Of a stretch of DNA of 35,512 bases, positions 7,663-15,082 are shown piece after piece; the first letter of the stretch is position 1, and every line of letters starts with the position of its first letter. Location: positions 1-35,512 of the forward strand of contig JAQVHQ010000035.1 of NCBI GenBank assembly GCA_028696165.1. Direction: 5' to 3'. A model generated the notes under the pieces. The model had not been told where the DNA came from, did no database searches, and saw nothing but the letters and a program-made list of their open reading frames with translations. The DNA is from Lachnospiraceae bacterium. GTDB taxonomy: Bacteria; Bacillota; Clostridia; Lachnospirales; Lachnospiraceae. The position numbers and the translations under genes are program-made.

Positions 7663-8652
7663 TTAATCTGCGGCATCAGACTCAAGAATCTCTTGAATTT
7701 TAGATTCCGGAACCTTTAATAATTTAGACACTCTTTTGATATCCTGCACTTCTTCATATACATTTCTCACCATACTGGCAGTCATAGACTCTGTTACTTC
7801 TTTTGTTACTTCTTTTGTTACTTCTCTTGTCACCTCTTCAGCTACTTCTTTCTCCCTTTGCTGCATTTCCATCTTATGTCTATGCTCGATAATGTCCATC
7901 TCCAAGACCAGTCCTTCTTCAACCATGTCGTTGATTCCCTCCTTCTGGCACTCTTCATAATCCGCATACAGATACCGATAGAGTTCTGCAAGTAAATTGC
8001 GTATTCTTCCAGCATCCGCAAGTGTCAGATTACCAAGATTCACATTTTCATCTACTATCCCGAGTATATCATCCAGAATAAAGTTTTTCAATGCCATAAG
8101 ATTATCCTTTGTACGATATTTTGCTTTCGACAGTTCATCACGAAACTTCAATATCATGAACGGAAGTAAAATCAACATTTTCTTCTCATTCAGTTCTTCC
8201 AAAGTATAAGAAAGTAATTTGAAATTTTTTACTTTATATAAAAACTGTCCCTGTGTTCCAAAGTCAAGCACAATTGTCTGTTCATCTGGTATCTTTCCAT
8301 GCTTATATAGATAAATAACCAATGGCTCTGGAAAATAAAGTACATCCGAACCATTTCTCCGGTTCAGTGCATGACGGTATCCATAATCAAAAACCCGAAA
8401 CTGCATCTCTTCATCCTCTCCAATCTGTGCCTCCACATGATAAGACACCTCGCCATTAATTGTCATAATCCCATCCGCAATCGTTCTGTTCAGTTCATCA
8501 TCATAATTCTCCGTCCAATTGTAAGTAATCTGGCTATCCAAGGGATAATCAGTACCAAATCCTCCATTAATAAAATTAGCTACCGCTTTACTCGATAAAG
8601 TAATCGATTTCTTTAGAACCTTATCAAAAATCTTTCGAATTTTTTTCTCCAT
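7663..8652 (-). CDS. Rpn-like PD-(D/E)XK nuclease-family protein with coiled-coil tail
   Basis: Protein of 329 residues. The N-terminal third looks like the PDDEXK_2/Rpn (recombination-promoting nuclease, 'putative transposase') family: a D at 60 (TIADGIM), then E74-x-Q76 in SYHVEAQIGEDEEMQFRVFDYGYRHAL, the usual D...(E)xQ active-site spacing. The middle is helical. Residues about 255-310 are a charged coiled coil containing tandem E-V-T-K/R tetrapeptides, followed by SKLLKVPESKIQEILE. Monocistronic between a terminator and the small-peptide region. Rpn proteins cut DNA and promote RecA-independent recombination in E. coli. Catalytic activity is inferred from motifs only, and this family is often multicopy in Lachnospiraceae. 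Confidence 0.75.
   Translation of the reverse strand: MEKKIRKIFDKVLKKSITLSSKAVANFINGGFGTDYPLDSQITYNWTENYDDELNRTIADGIMTINGEVSYHVEAQIGEDEEMQFRVFDYGYRHALNRRNGSDVLYFPEPLVIYLYKHGKIPDEQTIVLDFGTQGQFLYKVKNFKLLSYTLEELNEKKMLILLPFMILKFRDELSKAKYRTKDNLMALKNFILDDILGIVDENVNLGNLTLADAGRIRNLLAELYRYLYADYEECQKEGINDMVEEGLVLEMDIIEHRHKMEMQQREKEVAEEVTREVTKEVTKEVTESMTASMVRNVYEEVQDIKRVSKLLKVPESKIQEILESDAAD
7792..7839 (-). repeat. Four 12-base tandem repeats inside the Rpn-like gene
   Basis: Units at 7792-7803, 7804-7815, 7816-7827 and 7828-7839 read TGTTACTTCTTT on the + strand, with the last two diverging (TGTTACTTCTCT, TGTCACCTCTTC). On the coding strand each encodes a (K/R/E)EVT tetrapeptide, so copy-number change would keep the frame and lengthen the coiled coil. 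Confidence 0.85.
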
Positions 8653-8753
8653 CCCTATCTTCTCCTATCAAATAATCTTTACAAAACATTTTAAATACAC
8701 CTCAACAACGACCTAAAATGAACATTCAATAGGCATCACCATCTTTCTCTATA

Positions 8754-8852
8754 TTAATATTCTCTGTGGAAAAAATCGCTCGAACGAGCAAGAACCAGGA
8801 AAATCACCTGCAAAATCAGTATAGCAAACAAGCCACTAAAAAACCACTCCAT
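8754..8852 (-). CDS. Candidate small membrane peptide, 32 residues
   Basis: An open frame beginning MEWFFSGLFAIL and ending SSDFFHREY. One hydrophobic helix (about residues 4-22) is followed by Arg and a polar tail, so it would sit in the membrane with the positive end in the cytoplasm. A TATAAA and a GAGG lie just upstream, although the GAGG is only 2 bases from the ATG. It lies between tRNA-Lys and the Rpn-like gene in DNA otherwise empty of genes (8653-8942). No family is recognised. The length, single TM and lack of interruption make it plausible but unproven. Confidence 0.42.
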   Translation of the reverse strand: MEWFFSGLFAILILQVIFLVLARSSDFFHREY

Positions 8853-8942
8853 AGCCTCAATTTATAATCTTTTAATATTTTTCACAATTCCAGAAACACC
8901 AGTGGCCTAGCAGAAGTAAAGTTTTAAAACATCCAAGCACGC

Positions 8943-8988
8943 AAAAGGCACCGTCCCCACAGCTCTACGTCTGCAAAAACAGTGCCTT
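8943..8988 (-). terminator. Terminator of tRNA-Lys
   Basis: Just downstream of the tRNA on the - strand, AAGGCAC pairs with GTGCCTT (+ strand 8982-8988 and 8945-8951), followed by TTTTGC. The inner part can pair further (GCAG with CTGT). It starts about 4 bases from the tRNA end. Confidence 0.65.
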
Positions 8989-8991
8989 AAG

Positions 8992-9064
8992 TGCGCGATC
9001 AGGGGTTCGAACCCTGGACACCCTGATTAAGAGTCAGGTGCTCTGCCAACTGAGCTAATCGCGC
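8992..9064 (-). tRNA. tRNA-Lys (anticodon CTT)
   Basis: Complete cloverleaf on the - strand, 73 bases without CCA. The acceptor GCGCGAT/ATCGCGC pairs fully, with discriminator A. The D arm contains AGCTCAGTTGGCAGAGC. The anticodon arm CCTGA-CTCTTAA-TCAGG gives anticodon CTT (Lys, AAG codon). The T arm CCAGGGTTCGAACCCCTG is canonical. CCA is not encoded (next bases CTT). Monocistronic with its own promoter and terminator. Confidence 0.97.
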
Positions 9065-9091
9065 ATTGTATCTAAAACAGGTACGAAATGT

Positions 9092-9120
9092 ATAATACGA
9101 TAATTTCCGTCTTATGTCAA
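9092..9120 (-). promoter_or_regulatory. Strong sigma-A promoter for tRNA-Lys
   Basis: On the - strand TTGACA (9115-9120), a 17-base spacer and TATTAT (9092-9097). The -10 ends about 27 bases before the mature tRNA 5' end. The -35 matches consensus perfectly and the spacing is ideal. Confidence 0.85.
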
Positions 9121-9197
9121 GATTTTTTTCATTGTTTTTTAATGTTTTTTACGTTTCTTTTATTATTTCCGCAAAAATTCGTATAAAAGCCACATAA

Positions 9198-9344
9198 TCA
9201 AGTTTTTTTCTTCCCGGTCTTCGAAATAAGAAAAGAATCAATCTCCTTAGCATTCTTATATAACTTAAGTAGCTTTTTATTCATTCTCTCATTCTTATAA
9301 CACCAGGAAGACGCCGCCTTCTGCAGCTTTTTATTTTTGCCCAT
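9198..9344 (-). CDS. Possible small basic peptide downstream of trmB
   Basis: A 48-residue frame, very Lys-rich, starting MGKNKKLQKAASSWCYKN and ending SFLISKTGKKKT. The same frame is open further upstream: an in-frame GTG at 9356, 2 bases after the trmB stop, would add four residues, and the frame continues into the trmB 3' end. No strong ribosome binding site for either start. Its G/T-ending codons share the local strand bias, so coding support from codon use is weak. No family recognised. It could be real and coupled to trmB, or a chance frame. Confidence 0.33.
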   Translation of the reverse strand: MGKNKKLQKAASSWCYKNERMNKKLLKLYKNAKEIDSFLISKTGKKKT

Positions 9345-9358
9345 CACAAAATCCACAT

Positions 9359-10006
9359 CTATCTCTTTGCTATCAGTTTATGAATCGGATTACCCATTGT
9401 TGAAAACTTTTCTTCGTATTCCGTCATAACATTCCCCTCATTCAATCGCTCATCATGATGCAAATCAAAAGTACTGTCCACCAAAACCCAGCCAGCTTCC
9501 GGAATCTCCTCCAGCGAAAAATCAAACAAAGTACGATTATCCGTCTTAAACTCAACCGTACCATCCAAAGCAAGAATCTGATCATAACAAGCCAAAAACT
9601 GCCGTGAAGTCAACCGACGCTTCGCGTGTCTGTCCTTCGGCCATGGATCCGAAAAATTCAAATAAATCTTCCCCACTTCCCCCTTCTCAAACACCTCAGC
9701 CAACTCCCGTGCATCCATACAAATAAATCTCAAATTAGGAATTTCTTCCATATTATAAGTCTCTCTCTTCTGCACCGCACGAAGCAAAACACTATCATAT
9801 CTTTCAATCCCCACATAATTAATATCAGGATTCAGCCGCGCCATATCCATGATAAAGCGCCCCTTCCCCATCCCAACTTCAATATGAACAGGATTCTCAT
9901 TACCAAACACCAGATTCCATTTTCCCTTAGTTTCCTTAGGTTCCTGCACAACAAAAGGACTATTAGCAATCACATCCTTCGCCTGCGGTATATTTCTTAA
10001 TCTCAT
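9359..10006 (-). CDS. trmB: tRNA (guanine-46-N7)-methyltransferase TrmB
   Basis: Protein of 215 residues, typical length. SAM-dependent methylation of G46 in tRNA variable loops. Visible features: HIEVGMGKGRFIMDMA (SAM-binding motif I), INYVGIERYDSVLLRAVQK, and the TrmB hallmark YLNFSDPWPKDRHAKRRL with conserved DPWPK and HxKRR, then the FLACYDQIL and FKTDNRTLFDFSLEE segments. The ATG at 10006 has GAGGG about 8 bases upstream; the longer frame to 10039 has no site. The + strand over this gene is strikingly A/C-rich, meaning G/T-rich codons on the sense strand. Confidence 0.95.
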   Translation of the reverse strand: MRLRNIPQAKDVIANSPFVVQEPKETKGKWNLVFGNENPVHIEVGMGKGRFIMDMARLNPDINYVGIERYDSVLLRAVQKRETYNMEEIPNLRFICMDARELAEVFEKGEVGKIYLNFSDPWPKDRHAKRRLTSRQFLACYDQILALDGTVEFKTDNRTLFDFSLEEIPEAGWVLVDSTFDLHHDERLNEGNVMTEYEEKFSTMGNPIHKLIAKR

Positions 10007-10039
10007 AATCAATCCCTCTATCCGTCTTTCTAAAATCAC

Positions 10040-10374
10040 TCAATCACATTTCTCATACACAAATCATATTTTGCCGCTTAATTCTATCACAGAACCTCCA
10101 TTTCCGCAATTTCAACTTTAACTATTTCTTACTATTATGACTATTCTTTTCCATTAGTACACACTACTTCTACACATTTATATTTTCAAGTCCACCTTAA
10201 AGAACATACTGCTCAACACCGCACCAGCAACTTTATCTTTAAGGAAACACCCCCACCTCAGCCACCCACAAACTCAGCCCCTAACCTCCCGCCCACCACA
10301 AGCCCCGTGCCATCTTTCCCGGCACGCGCCCTCACTCCCAAAAGCCTTCCTCCCCCACCTCTCCGCCAACCCCA
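10040..10374. other. Gene-free A/C-rich stretch left of the first palindrome
   Basis: No convincing gene. On the + strand it becomes strongly A/C-rich: in 10251-10300, 43 of 50 bases are A or C. One small hairpin, CGTGCC/GGCACG (10306-10311 with 10321-10326), lacks a T-run on either strand. Short open frames here are low-complexity Pro-rich and not credible. Confidence 0.7.
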
Positions 10375-10753
10375 GCATCAGTACAAGCCCAGCCAGAAAA
10401 CCGAGTCACCACAGGGCAAACGAGGCGAAACCAGCCCCAATACAATCCTGCCCAGACGAAGCTGCGGACGAAAACCACCAGCAAAAAACTGGTAAGTGAA
10501 GCAAACAATCAGTGAGTGTTCTTAGCGTAGGCGAAATCCAACACTTACGTAGACTTAGGCACGAAGGCGTTTCTGAGTGCCTTAGTCGAAGTTAGTGTTT
10601 AGTTCGCCGCAGCGTTACTCACGTTTGCTCACTTACCATTTTTTTGCTGGTGGTTTTCGTCCGCAGCTTCGTCTGGGCAGGATTGTATTGGGGCTGGCTT
10701 CGTCTCGTTTGCCCTGTGGTGACTCGGTTTTCTGGCTGGGCTTGTACTGATGC
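10375..10753. repeat. 379-bp long inverted repeat (palindrome 1)
   Basis: Left arm 10375-10506 and right arm 10623-10753 are reverse complements over about 131 bases, with three substitutions and one 1-base indel. The 116-base centre continues to pair imperfectly: GTGAGT with ACTCAC, a GCGAA...AACACT arm with AGTGTT...TTCGC, and GACTTAGGCAC with GTGCCTTAGTC around an apical loop. The whole unit could therefore form one hairpin of roughly 180 bp. It lies between the divergent trmB gene and the ATPase operon, upstream of the ATPase promoter, so it is not a simple terminator. No transposase is present. Short Pro/Lys-rich frames mirrored in the arms are artefacts. Confidence 0.92.
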
Positions 10754-10840
10754 GTCCCCACCCCTTATAAGAATTACATAATATGTGCAAAATTCCCACC
10801 CGTTTTTTGTACATTTTTTTCAATTTTACAATTATTTTGA

Positions 10841-10869
10841 TTGGTTTTTCAGTCAAAAAGGTGTATGAT
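10841..10869 (+). promoter_or_regulatory. Promoter of the V/A-ATPase operon
   Basis: TTGGTT (10841-10846), 17-base spacer, TATGAT (10864-10869). Transcription would start near 10876, giving a leader of about 100 bases before the first gene. It is the best-spaced pair between palindrome 1 and the operon. Confidence 0.55.
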
Positions 10870-10979
10870 AATTGAAAGCTTGATTGAAATCACTCCAAGG
10901 TGCATACTACTAAAAAAACAACTACAAATTTCCTTGCAAGAACCATCAATCACAGTTAATTTGACACAGGAGGAGAAGG

Positions 10980-11291
10980 ATGGAAACAGTAATTAATAAA
11001 TTATCTGAAATCGAAACTGCTGCCCAGAAAATCATGGACCAGGCCAACGAACAAAAACAAGCCATGTCCAAAGCAATGGATGAAAAAACCCATGAATTTG
11101 ATGCTTCCGTAGAAGCTGATACAGCTAAAGAACTCGATAAAATCCGGACACAGCTAAACTCCAGGATGTCTGAGGAAATAGCCAGACTTCAGGAGCAGAC
11201 AAAACAAACTCTTGCTAATATGGACAAAGAATTTTCCCAAAAGCATGATGAAATTTCCACCGGTATTTATGAAAAAATAATAAGGATGTGA
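10980..11291 (+). CDS. V/A-type ATPase subunit G/H (peripheral stalk)
   Basis: Protein of 103 residues, almost entirely a charged alpha-helical coiled coil (heptad-like KLSEIETAAQKIMDQANEQKQAM), no membrane segment. This matches the small stalk subunit that pairs with subunit E to hold the A3B3 head (NtpF/AhaH type). AGGAGG (10968-10973) is 6 bases before the ATG. The stop overlaps the alternative GTG of the next gene, so translation is coupled. Assignment rests on position and coiled-coil character, since the family is poorly conserved in sequence. Confidence 0.75.
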   Translation: METVINKLSEIETAAQKIMDQANEQKQAMSKAMDEKTHEFDASVEADTAKELDKIRTQLNSRMSEEIARLQEQTKQTLANMDKEFSQKHDEISTGIYEKIIRM

Positions 11292-11296
11292 TACAG

Positions 11297-12337
11297 ATGG
11301 GCAAACTACTCTCTTACAGTGGTCTAACCACTAAGCTGAGGGCGATGCAGAGTAAGCTGATTAATGAAGAAGACTTTCGCACAATCGCCGAGATGCCAAA
11401 CGTTACACAAGCAGTCGCATTCTTAAAGACTAAACCCGGCTATAGAGATATATGGTCGCAGCTGGATGAGAATGACCTGCATCGTGGACAGATTGAGAAA
11501 TTACTGATTAATTCTATCTATCAGTCATTTACCTCTGTATATCGTTTCGCAGATGTTACGCAGCGAAAATTTCTGGATTTATACTTTAATCGATATAAAT
11601 CCGCAATAGTAAAACAATGTCTGACACATATCTTTGACCACCGGGACGTAGACTTTGACGTTTCCATGTACCGCGATTTTTTTCGACGGCATTCAAAGAT
11701 AGATTATGACAAATTAACGGCATCCTCAACCATTGAGGAACTAGTGGCCAATCTTAAGGGAAGCTGCTATTACGAACCCCTGGCCAGATTATCCCAGATT
11801 AAAGAGCCTACTCTATTCGATTATGAGATGGCCATTGACCTTTTTGTCTTCAAGCACATCTGGGATGAAAAAGACAAATTTTTAAAAGGCAAAGAGTTAA
11901 ATGAAATAACCAAAGCCTATGGAAGTAAATTCGATATGATTAATCTCCAATGGATTTATCGTTCGAAAAAATACTACCATATGGATACCGTTGATATCTA
12001 TGCCTTGCTTATCCCAGTCCGTTATAAGATTAAAAAGCCGGAAATAAAAGCACTTGTAGAATCCGAAACACTGGATGAATTCGAAGCTTTACTGGCAAAG
12101 ACTTATTATGGACGTCATTATGAAGAGCTTAAAACAACCAATTTAGAAGATATGTATATAGAAATTCTTCGCGGTGTACTGGAACGGGAATCCCGTAAAG
12201 ACCCATATTCCGTAGTTTCTATTTATCATTATTTATATTCTAAGGAACATGAGATTGACCGCTTAACCATTGCATTAGAATGCATCCGTTATGGCATCTC
12301 ACCAAATGACACTTTAAGCTATATCATGAAAACATAA
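11297..12337 (+). CDS. V/A-type ATPase subunit C (d-like, AC39 family)
   Basis: Protein of 346 residues from the ATG at 11297. All-helical AC39 fold: N-terminal GKLLSYSGLTTKLRAMQSKLINEEDF and repeated helical blocks ending in YSVVSIYHYLYSKEHEIDRLTIALECIRYGI. The subunit sits as a socket between the c ring and the central stalk subunits D/F. An in-frame GTG at 11288 overlaps the previous stop, but AAGG (11282-11285) suits the ATG at 11297 better, and family proteins usually begin near GKLLSYS. Part of a nine-gene operon. Confidence 0.92.
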   Translation: MGKLLSYSGLTTKLRAMQSKLINEEDFRTIAEMPNVTQAVAFLKTKPGYRDIWSQLDENDLHRGQIEKLLINSIYQSFTSVYRFADVTQRKFLDLYFNRYKSAIVKQCLTHIFDHRDVDFDVSMYRDFFRRHSKIDYDKLTASSTIEELVANLKGSCYYEPLARLSQIKEPTLFDYEMAIDLFVFKHIWDEKDKFLKGKELNEITKAYGSKFDMINLQWIYRSKKYYHMDTVDIYALLIPVRYKIKKPEIKALVESETLDEFEALLAKTYYGRHYEELKTTNLEDMYIEILRGVLERESRKDPYSVVSIYHYLYSKEHEIDRLTIALECIRYGISPNDTLSYIMKT

Positions 12338-12354
12338 CCCGGAGGTGTATACAA

Positions 12355-14289
12355 GTGATTGTAAAAATGAAATTTCTTAGTATCACCGGACCGAAAGCGG
12401 ATATTGACCGTGTAGTCAATAATTATCTATCCAAATATGAAATTCATTTGGAAAATGCTCTATCGGAACTTAAATCCGTTCAGAGTCTGACCCCTTACCT
12501 GCAGATTAATCCCTATAAGGAACTGTTGGGCAAAGCAAATGACTTCTGTGAACTCATTCCAAATAAAGACACGGTGGTTCCTGCCAGTATCAAACTGGAA
12601 GACTCCATTGATCTGGTTACTGAATTGGATAAAAAGTTGATTGATCTCAGCATGAAACGCTCTCGTCTGGAAGAGAAACGAGACAAACTTGCGGATTCCA
12701 TGAAAACAATCCAGCCATTTAGAGATTTGCATTATAACCTCTCTACTATTCTGGATTTTAAATTCATACGTTTCCGTTTTGGCAAGATAGCCAAAGAATA
12801 TTATCAAAAATTCGAAAGTTATGTATACGATAACTTCGACACTGTATTCTATCGCTGCGCTGCAGATGAAGAATATGTATGGGGTGTTTATTTCACACCA
12901 AAATCACAGGTTCGTAAGGTAGATGCTGTATATTCTTCCATGCACTTTGAGCGAGTGTTTATCCCGGATGAATATACCGGGACTCCCGGTGAGGCATTCC
13001 AGCATCTGGAACAGGCTCATGCAGATGTATGCCGCCAGCTAAGTGATTTAGAGACTCAGATGCAGTCCACACTTATCCAGCATCAGGAAAAACTTCTTGG
13101 AGCACAGGATAGATTATCCTCTCTTTCCAAGAACTTTGATGTTCGAAGAGTTGCTGCCTGCACCAAAGAAGATCATGATACCTTCTATATCTTGTGTGGA
13201 TGGATGGCAGCACCGGATGTTGCTTCTTTCCAAAAGGATATCGAAAATGATCCAAACCTGTTTTGTATCGTGGAGGATGATGACAACAATATCTGCACAC
13301 AGCCGCCTACGAAATTGAAAAATCCTAAGATTTTCAAACCATTTGAGATGTTTGTACGTATGTATGGCCTTCCAAATTATAACGAAATCGATCCAACCAT
13401 ATTCGTAGGTTTGACTTATGCATTTATCTTTGGCTGCATGTTTGGTGACGCAGGACAGGGCTTGTGCCTGGCCATCGGAGGATTTCTTCTATATAAATTC
13501 AAGAAGATGGACCTTGCGGCCATCGTAGGAACTGCCGGTATCTTCTCTACTTTCTTTGGATTTATGTTTGGAAGTATCTTCGGTTTTGAAGATATCATCC
13601 CTGCACTATGGCTTCGTCCGGTAAACAGTATGATGGAGATTCCATTTATTGGAAAACTAAACACTGTATTTATCCTGGCTATTGGATTTGGTATGTTCCT
13701 GATTCTTATAACTATGATTATGCACATTATCAATGGTCTCCGCGCACATGATCCGGAAAACACATGGTTTGATACCAATGGACTGGCAGGGCTGGTCTTC
13801 TACGGAGCAATTGTTGCAACAATTGTACTTTTTGTATCCGGACAGACTTTACCGGCAGCTGTCATTCTCATCGTTATGTTTGTAATTCCGCTGCTTGTAA
13901 TCTTTTTCAAAGAGCCGCTTACAAACGCTGTTGAGAAAAAGGCAGAAATTATGCCAAAAGAAAAAGGAATGTTTTTCGTACAGGGTTTCTTTGAATTATT
14001 TGAAGTATTACTTAGTTATTTTTCCAACACCTTATCCTTCGTCCGTATCGGAGCTTTCGCTGTCAGCCACGCTGCCATGATGGAAGTAGTACTGATGCTC
14101 GCAGGCGCTGAAGCCGGCTCTCCTAACTGGATTGTAGTGGTTCTCGGAAACCTGTTTGTTATGGGTATGGAAGGTCTGATTGTTGGTATCCAGGTACTTC
14201 GTCTGGAATATTATGAGATGTTCAGCCGGTTCTATAAAGGTTCCGGAAAAGAATTTAAACCATTTTTGAAAAAAACAACGAAACATTAG
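12355..14289 (+). CDS. V/A-type ATPase subunit I (a-like membrane stator)
   Basis: Protein of 644 residues. The N-terminal half (about 1-340) is cytoplasmic with two coiled-coil stretches. The C-terminal half has about seven to eight membrane segments. R564 in SFVRIGAFAVSHAAMM is the conserved arginine facing the rotor carboxylate in the ion half-channels. The FVGLTYAFIFGCMFGDAGQGL element is also family-typical. The start is GTG at 12355, 8 bases after GGAGGTG (12341-12347). With the K ring it forms the ion-translocating part. Confidence 0.95.
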   Translation: MIVKMKFLSITGPKADIDRVVNNYLSKYEIHLENALSELKSVQSLTPYLQINPYKELLGKANDFCELIPNKDTVVPASIKLEDSIDLVTELDKKLIDLSMKRSRLEEKRDKLADSMKTIQPFRDLHYNLSTILDFKFIRFRFGKIAKEYYQKFESYVYDNFDTVFYRCAADEEYVWGVYFTPKSQVRKVDAVYSSMHFERVFIPDEYTGTPGEAFQHLEQAHADVCRQLSDLETQMQSTLIQHQEKLLGAQDRLSSLSKNFDVRRVAACTKEDHDTFYILCGWMAAPDVASFQKDIENDPNLFCIVEDDDNNICTQPPTKLKNPKIFKPFEMFVRMYGLPNYNEIDPTIFVGLTYAFIFGCMFGDAGQGLCLAIGGFLLYKFKKMDLAAIVGTAGIFSTFFGFMFGSIFGFEDIIPALWLRPVNSMMEIPFIGKLNTVFILAIGFGMFLILITMIMHIINGLRAHDPENTWFDTNGLAGLVFYGAIVATIVLFVSGQTLPAAVILIVMFVIPLLVIFFKEPLTNAVEKKAEIMPKEKGMFFVQGFFELFEVLLSYFSNTLSFVRIGAFAVSHAAMMEVVLMLAGAEAGSPNWIVVVLGNLFVMGMEGLIVGIQVLRLEYYEMFSRFYKGSGKEFKPFLKKTTKH

Positions 14290-14317
14290 AAAGAGTTAAG
14301 ATAAGGAGGTCATTATT

Positions 14318-14755
14318 ATGACAACATTAGCACAAATCGTATTAGTTATTGCTTTAGTACTGAGTATCATCATTCCATTTGGAGCATATTTTATCGGGGA
14401 AAAGAACCGCGGACGTTACAAAACCTCTCTCGGGGTAAATGTATTCTTCTTCTTTGGTACCTTGTTAATTGCAACTGTTATGGTATTAACAGGTGGTGTA
14501 GACACCATGGCTGCTGCTGAGACTGCAGGTTCAGGACTCTCTACCGGTCTTGGTTATATCGCAGCTGCTTTAGTTACCGGTTTATCTTGTATCGGTGGTG
14601 GTATTGCCGTTGCCAGTGCAGCAAGTGCCGCTCTTGGTGCAATCAGTGAAGACCAGAGTATTCTGGGTAAATCACTTATCTTTGTAGGTCTTGCAGAAGG
14701 TGTTGCTCTGTACGGATTGATTATCTCCTTCATGATCTTAGGAAGGCTTGGTTAA
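14318..14755 (+). CDS. V/A-type ATPase subunit K (rotor c-ring proteolipid)
   Basis: Protein of 145 residues with four hydrophobic segments (about 5-27, 41-60, 77-107, 115-143). The last two form a classic c-subunit hairpin with Gly/Ala-rich GGGIAVASAASAALGA and the ion-carrying E127 in FVGLAEGVALYGL. The first two segments are not c-like and carry no carboxylate, so each protomer offers one ion site. In E. hirae NtpK the Glu is followed by Thr that helps bind Na+; here it is followed by Gly, so the coupling ion cannot be assumed to be Na+. Good AAGGAGG before the ATG. Confidence 0.93.
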   Translation: MTTLAQIVLVIALVLSIIIPFGAYFIGEKNRGRYKTSLGVNVFFFFGTLLIATVMVLTGGVDTMAAAETAGSGLSTGLGYIAAALVTGLSCIGGGIAVASAASAALGAISEDQSILGKSLIFVGLAEGVALYGLIISFMILGRLG

Positions 14756-14760
14756 TTCTT

Positions 14761-15069
14761 ATGAAAATGTTTTTAATCAGTGATAATGTAGATACTTATA
14801 CTGGTATGAGACTGGCAGGAGTGGAGGGAGTTGTTGTTCACGAACGAGAAGAGCTGCGCGACGCTCTGGAAAAAACCATTTCCAACAAAGAAATCGGCAT
14901 TATACTTCTGACAGAGAAGTTTGGCCGGGAATTTCCAGACATTATTGATGATGTAAAGCTCAATCATAAACTTCCACTGATTATTGAAATCCCAGACCGC
15001 CACGGAACTGGCCGGAAAGCGGATTTCATCACATCTTATGTAAACGAAGCCATTGGTTTGAAATTGTAA
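14761..15069 (+). CDS. V/A-type ATPase subunit F (central stalk)
   Basis: Protein of 102 residues with the short alpha/beta Rossmann-like fold of the family: FLISDNVDTYTGMRLAGVEG at the N-terminus and IGIILLTEKFG plus LPLIIEIPDRHG in the middle. It binds subunit D in the rotating shaft. The ATG lies 5 bases after the K stop, with no separate strong ribosome site, so translation is probably coupled. Confidence 0.92.
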   Translation: MKMFLISDNVDTYTGMRLAGVEGVVVHEREELRDALEKTISNKEIGIILLTEKFGREFPDIIDDVKLNHKLPLIIEIPDRHGTGRKADFITSYVNEAIGLKL

Positions 15070-15082
15070 AGAGGGTGAGAAA

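Noticed and set aside
9626-10000. 124-residue + strand frame opposite trmB
   Set aside because: Low-complexity His/Ile/Asn-rich shadow of trmB in A/C-rich DNA.
10375-10753. Palindrome 1 as an insertion sequence or CRISPR array
   Set aside because: No transposase frame, no clear target duplication (only a weak CCCCA match with offset), and no regularly spaced direct repeats.
10307-10856. Pro/Lys-rich reading frames on both strands across palindrome 1
   Set aside because: They come from the inverted repeat itself, giving mirrored peptides, with low complexity, no ribosome sites and no family resemblance.
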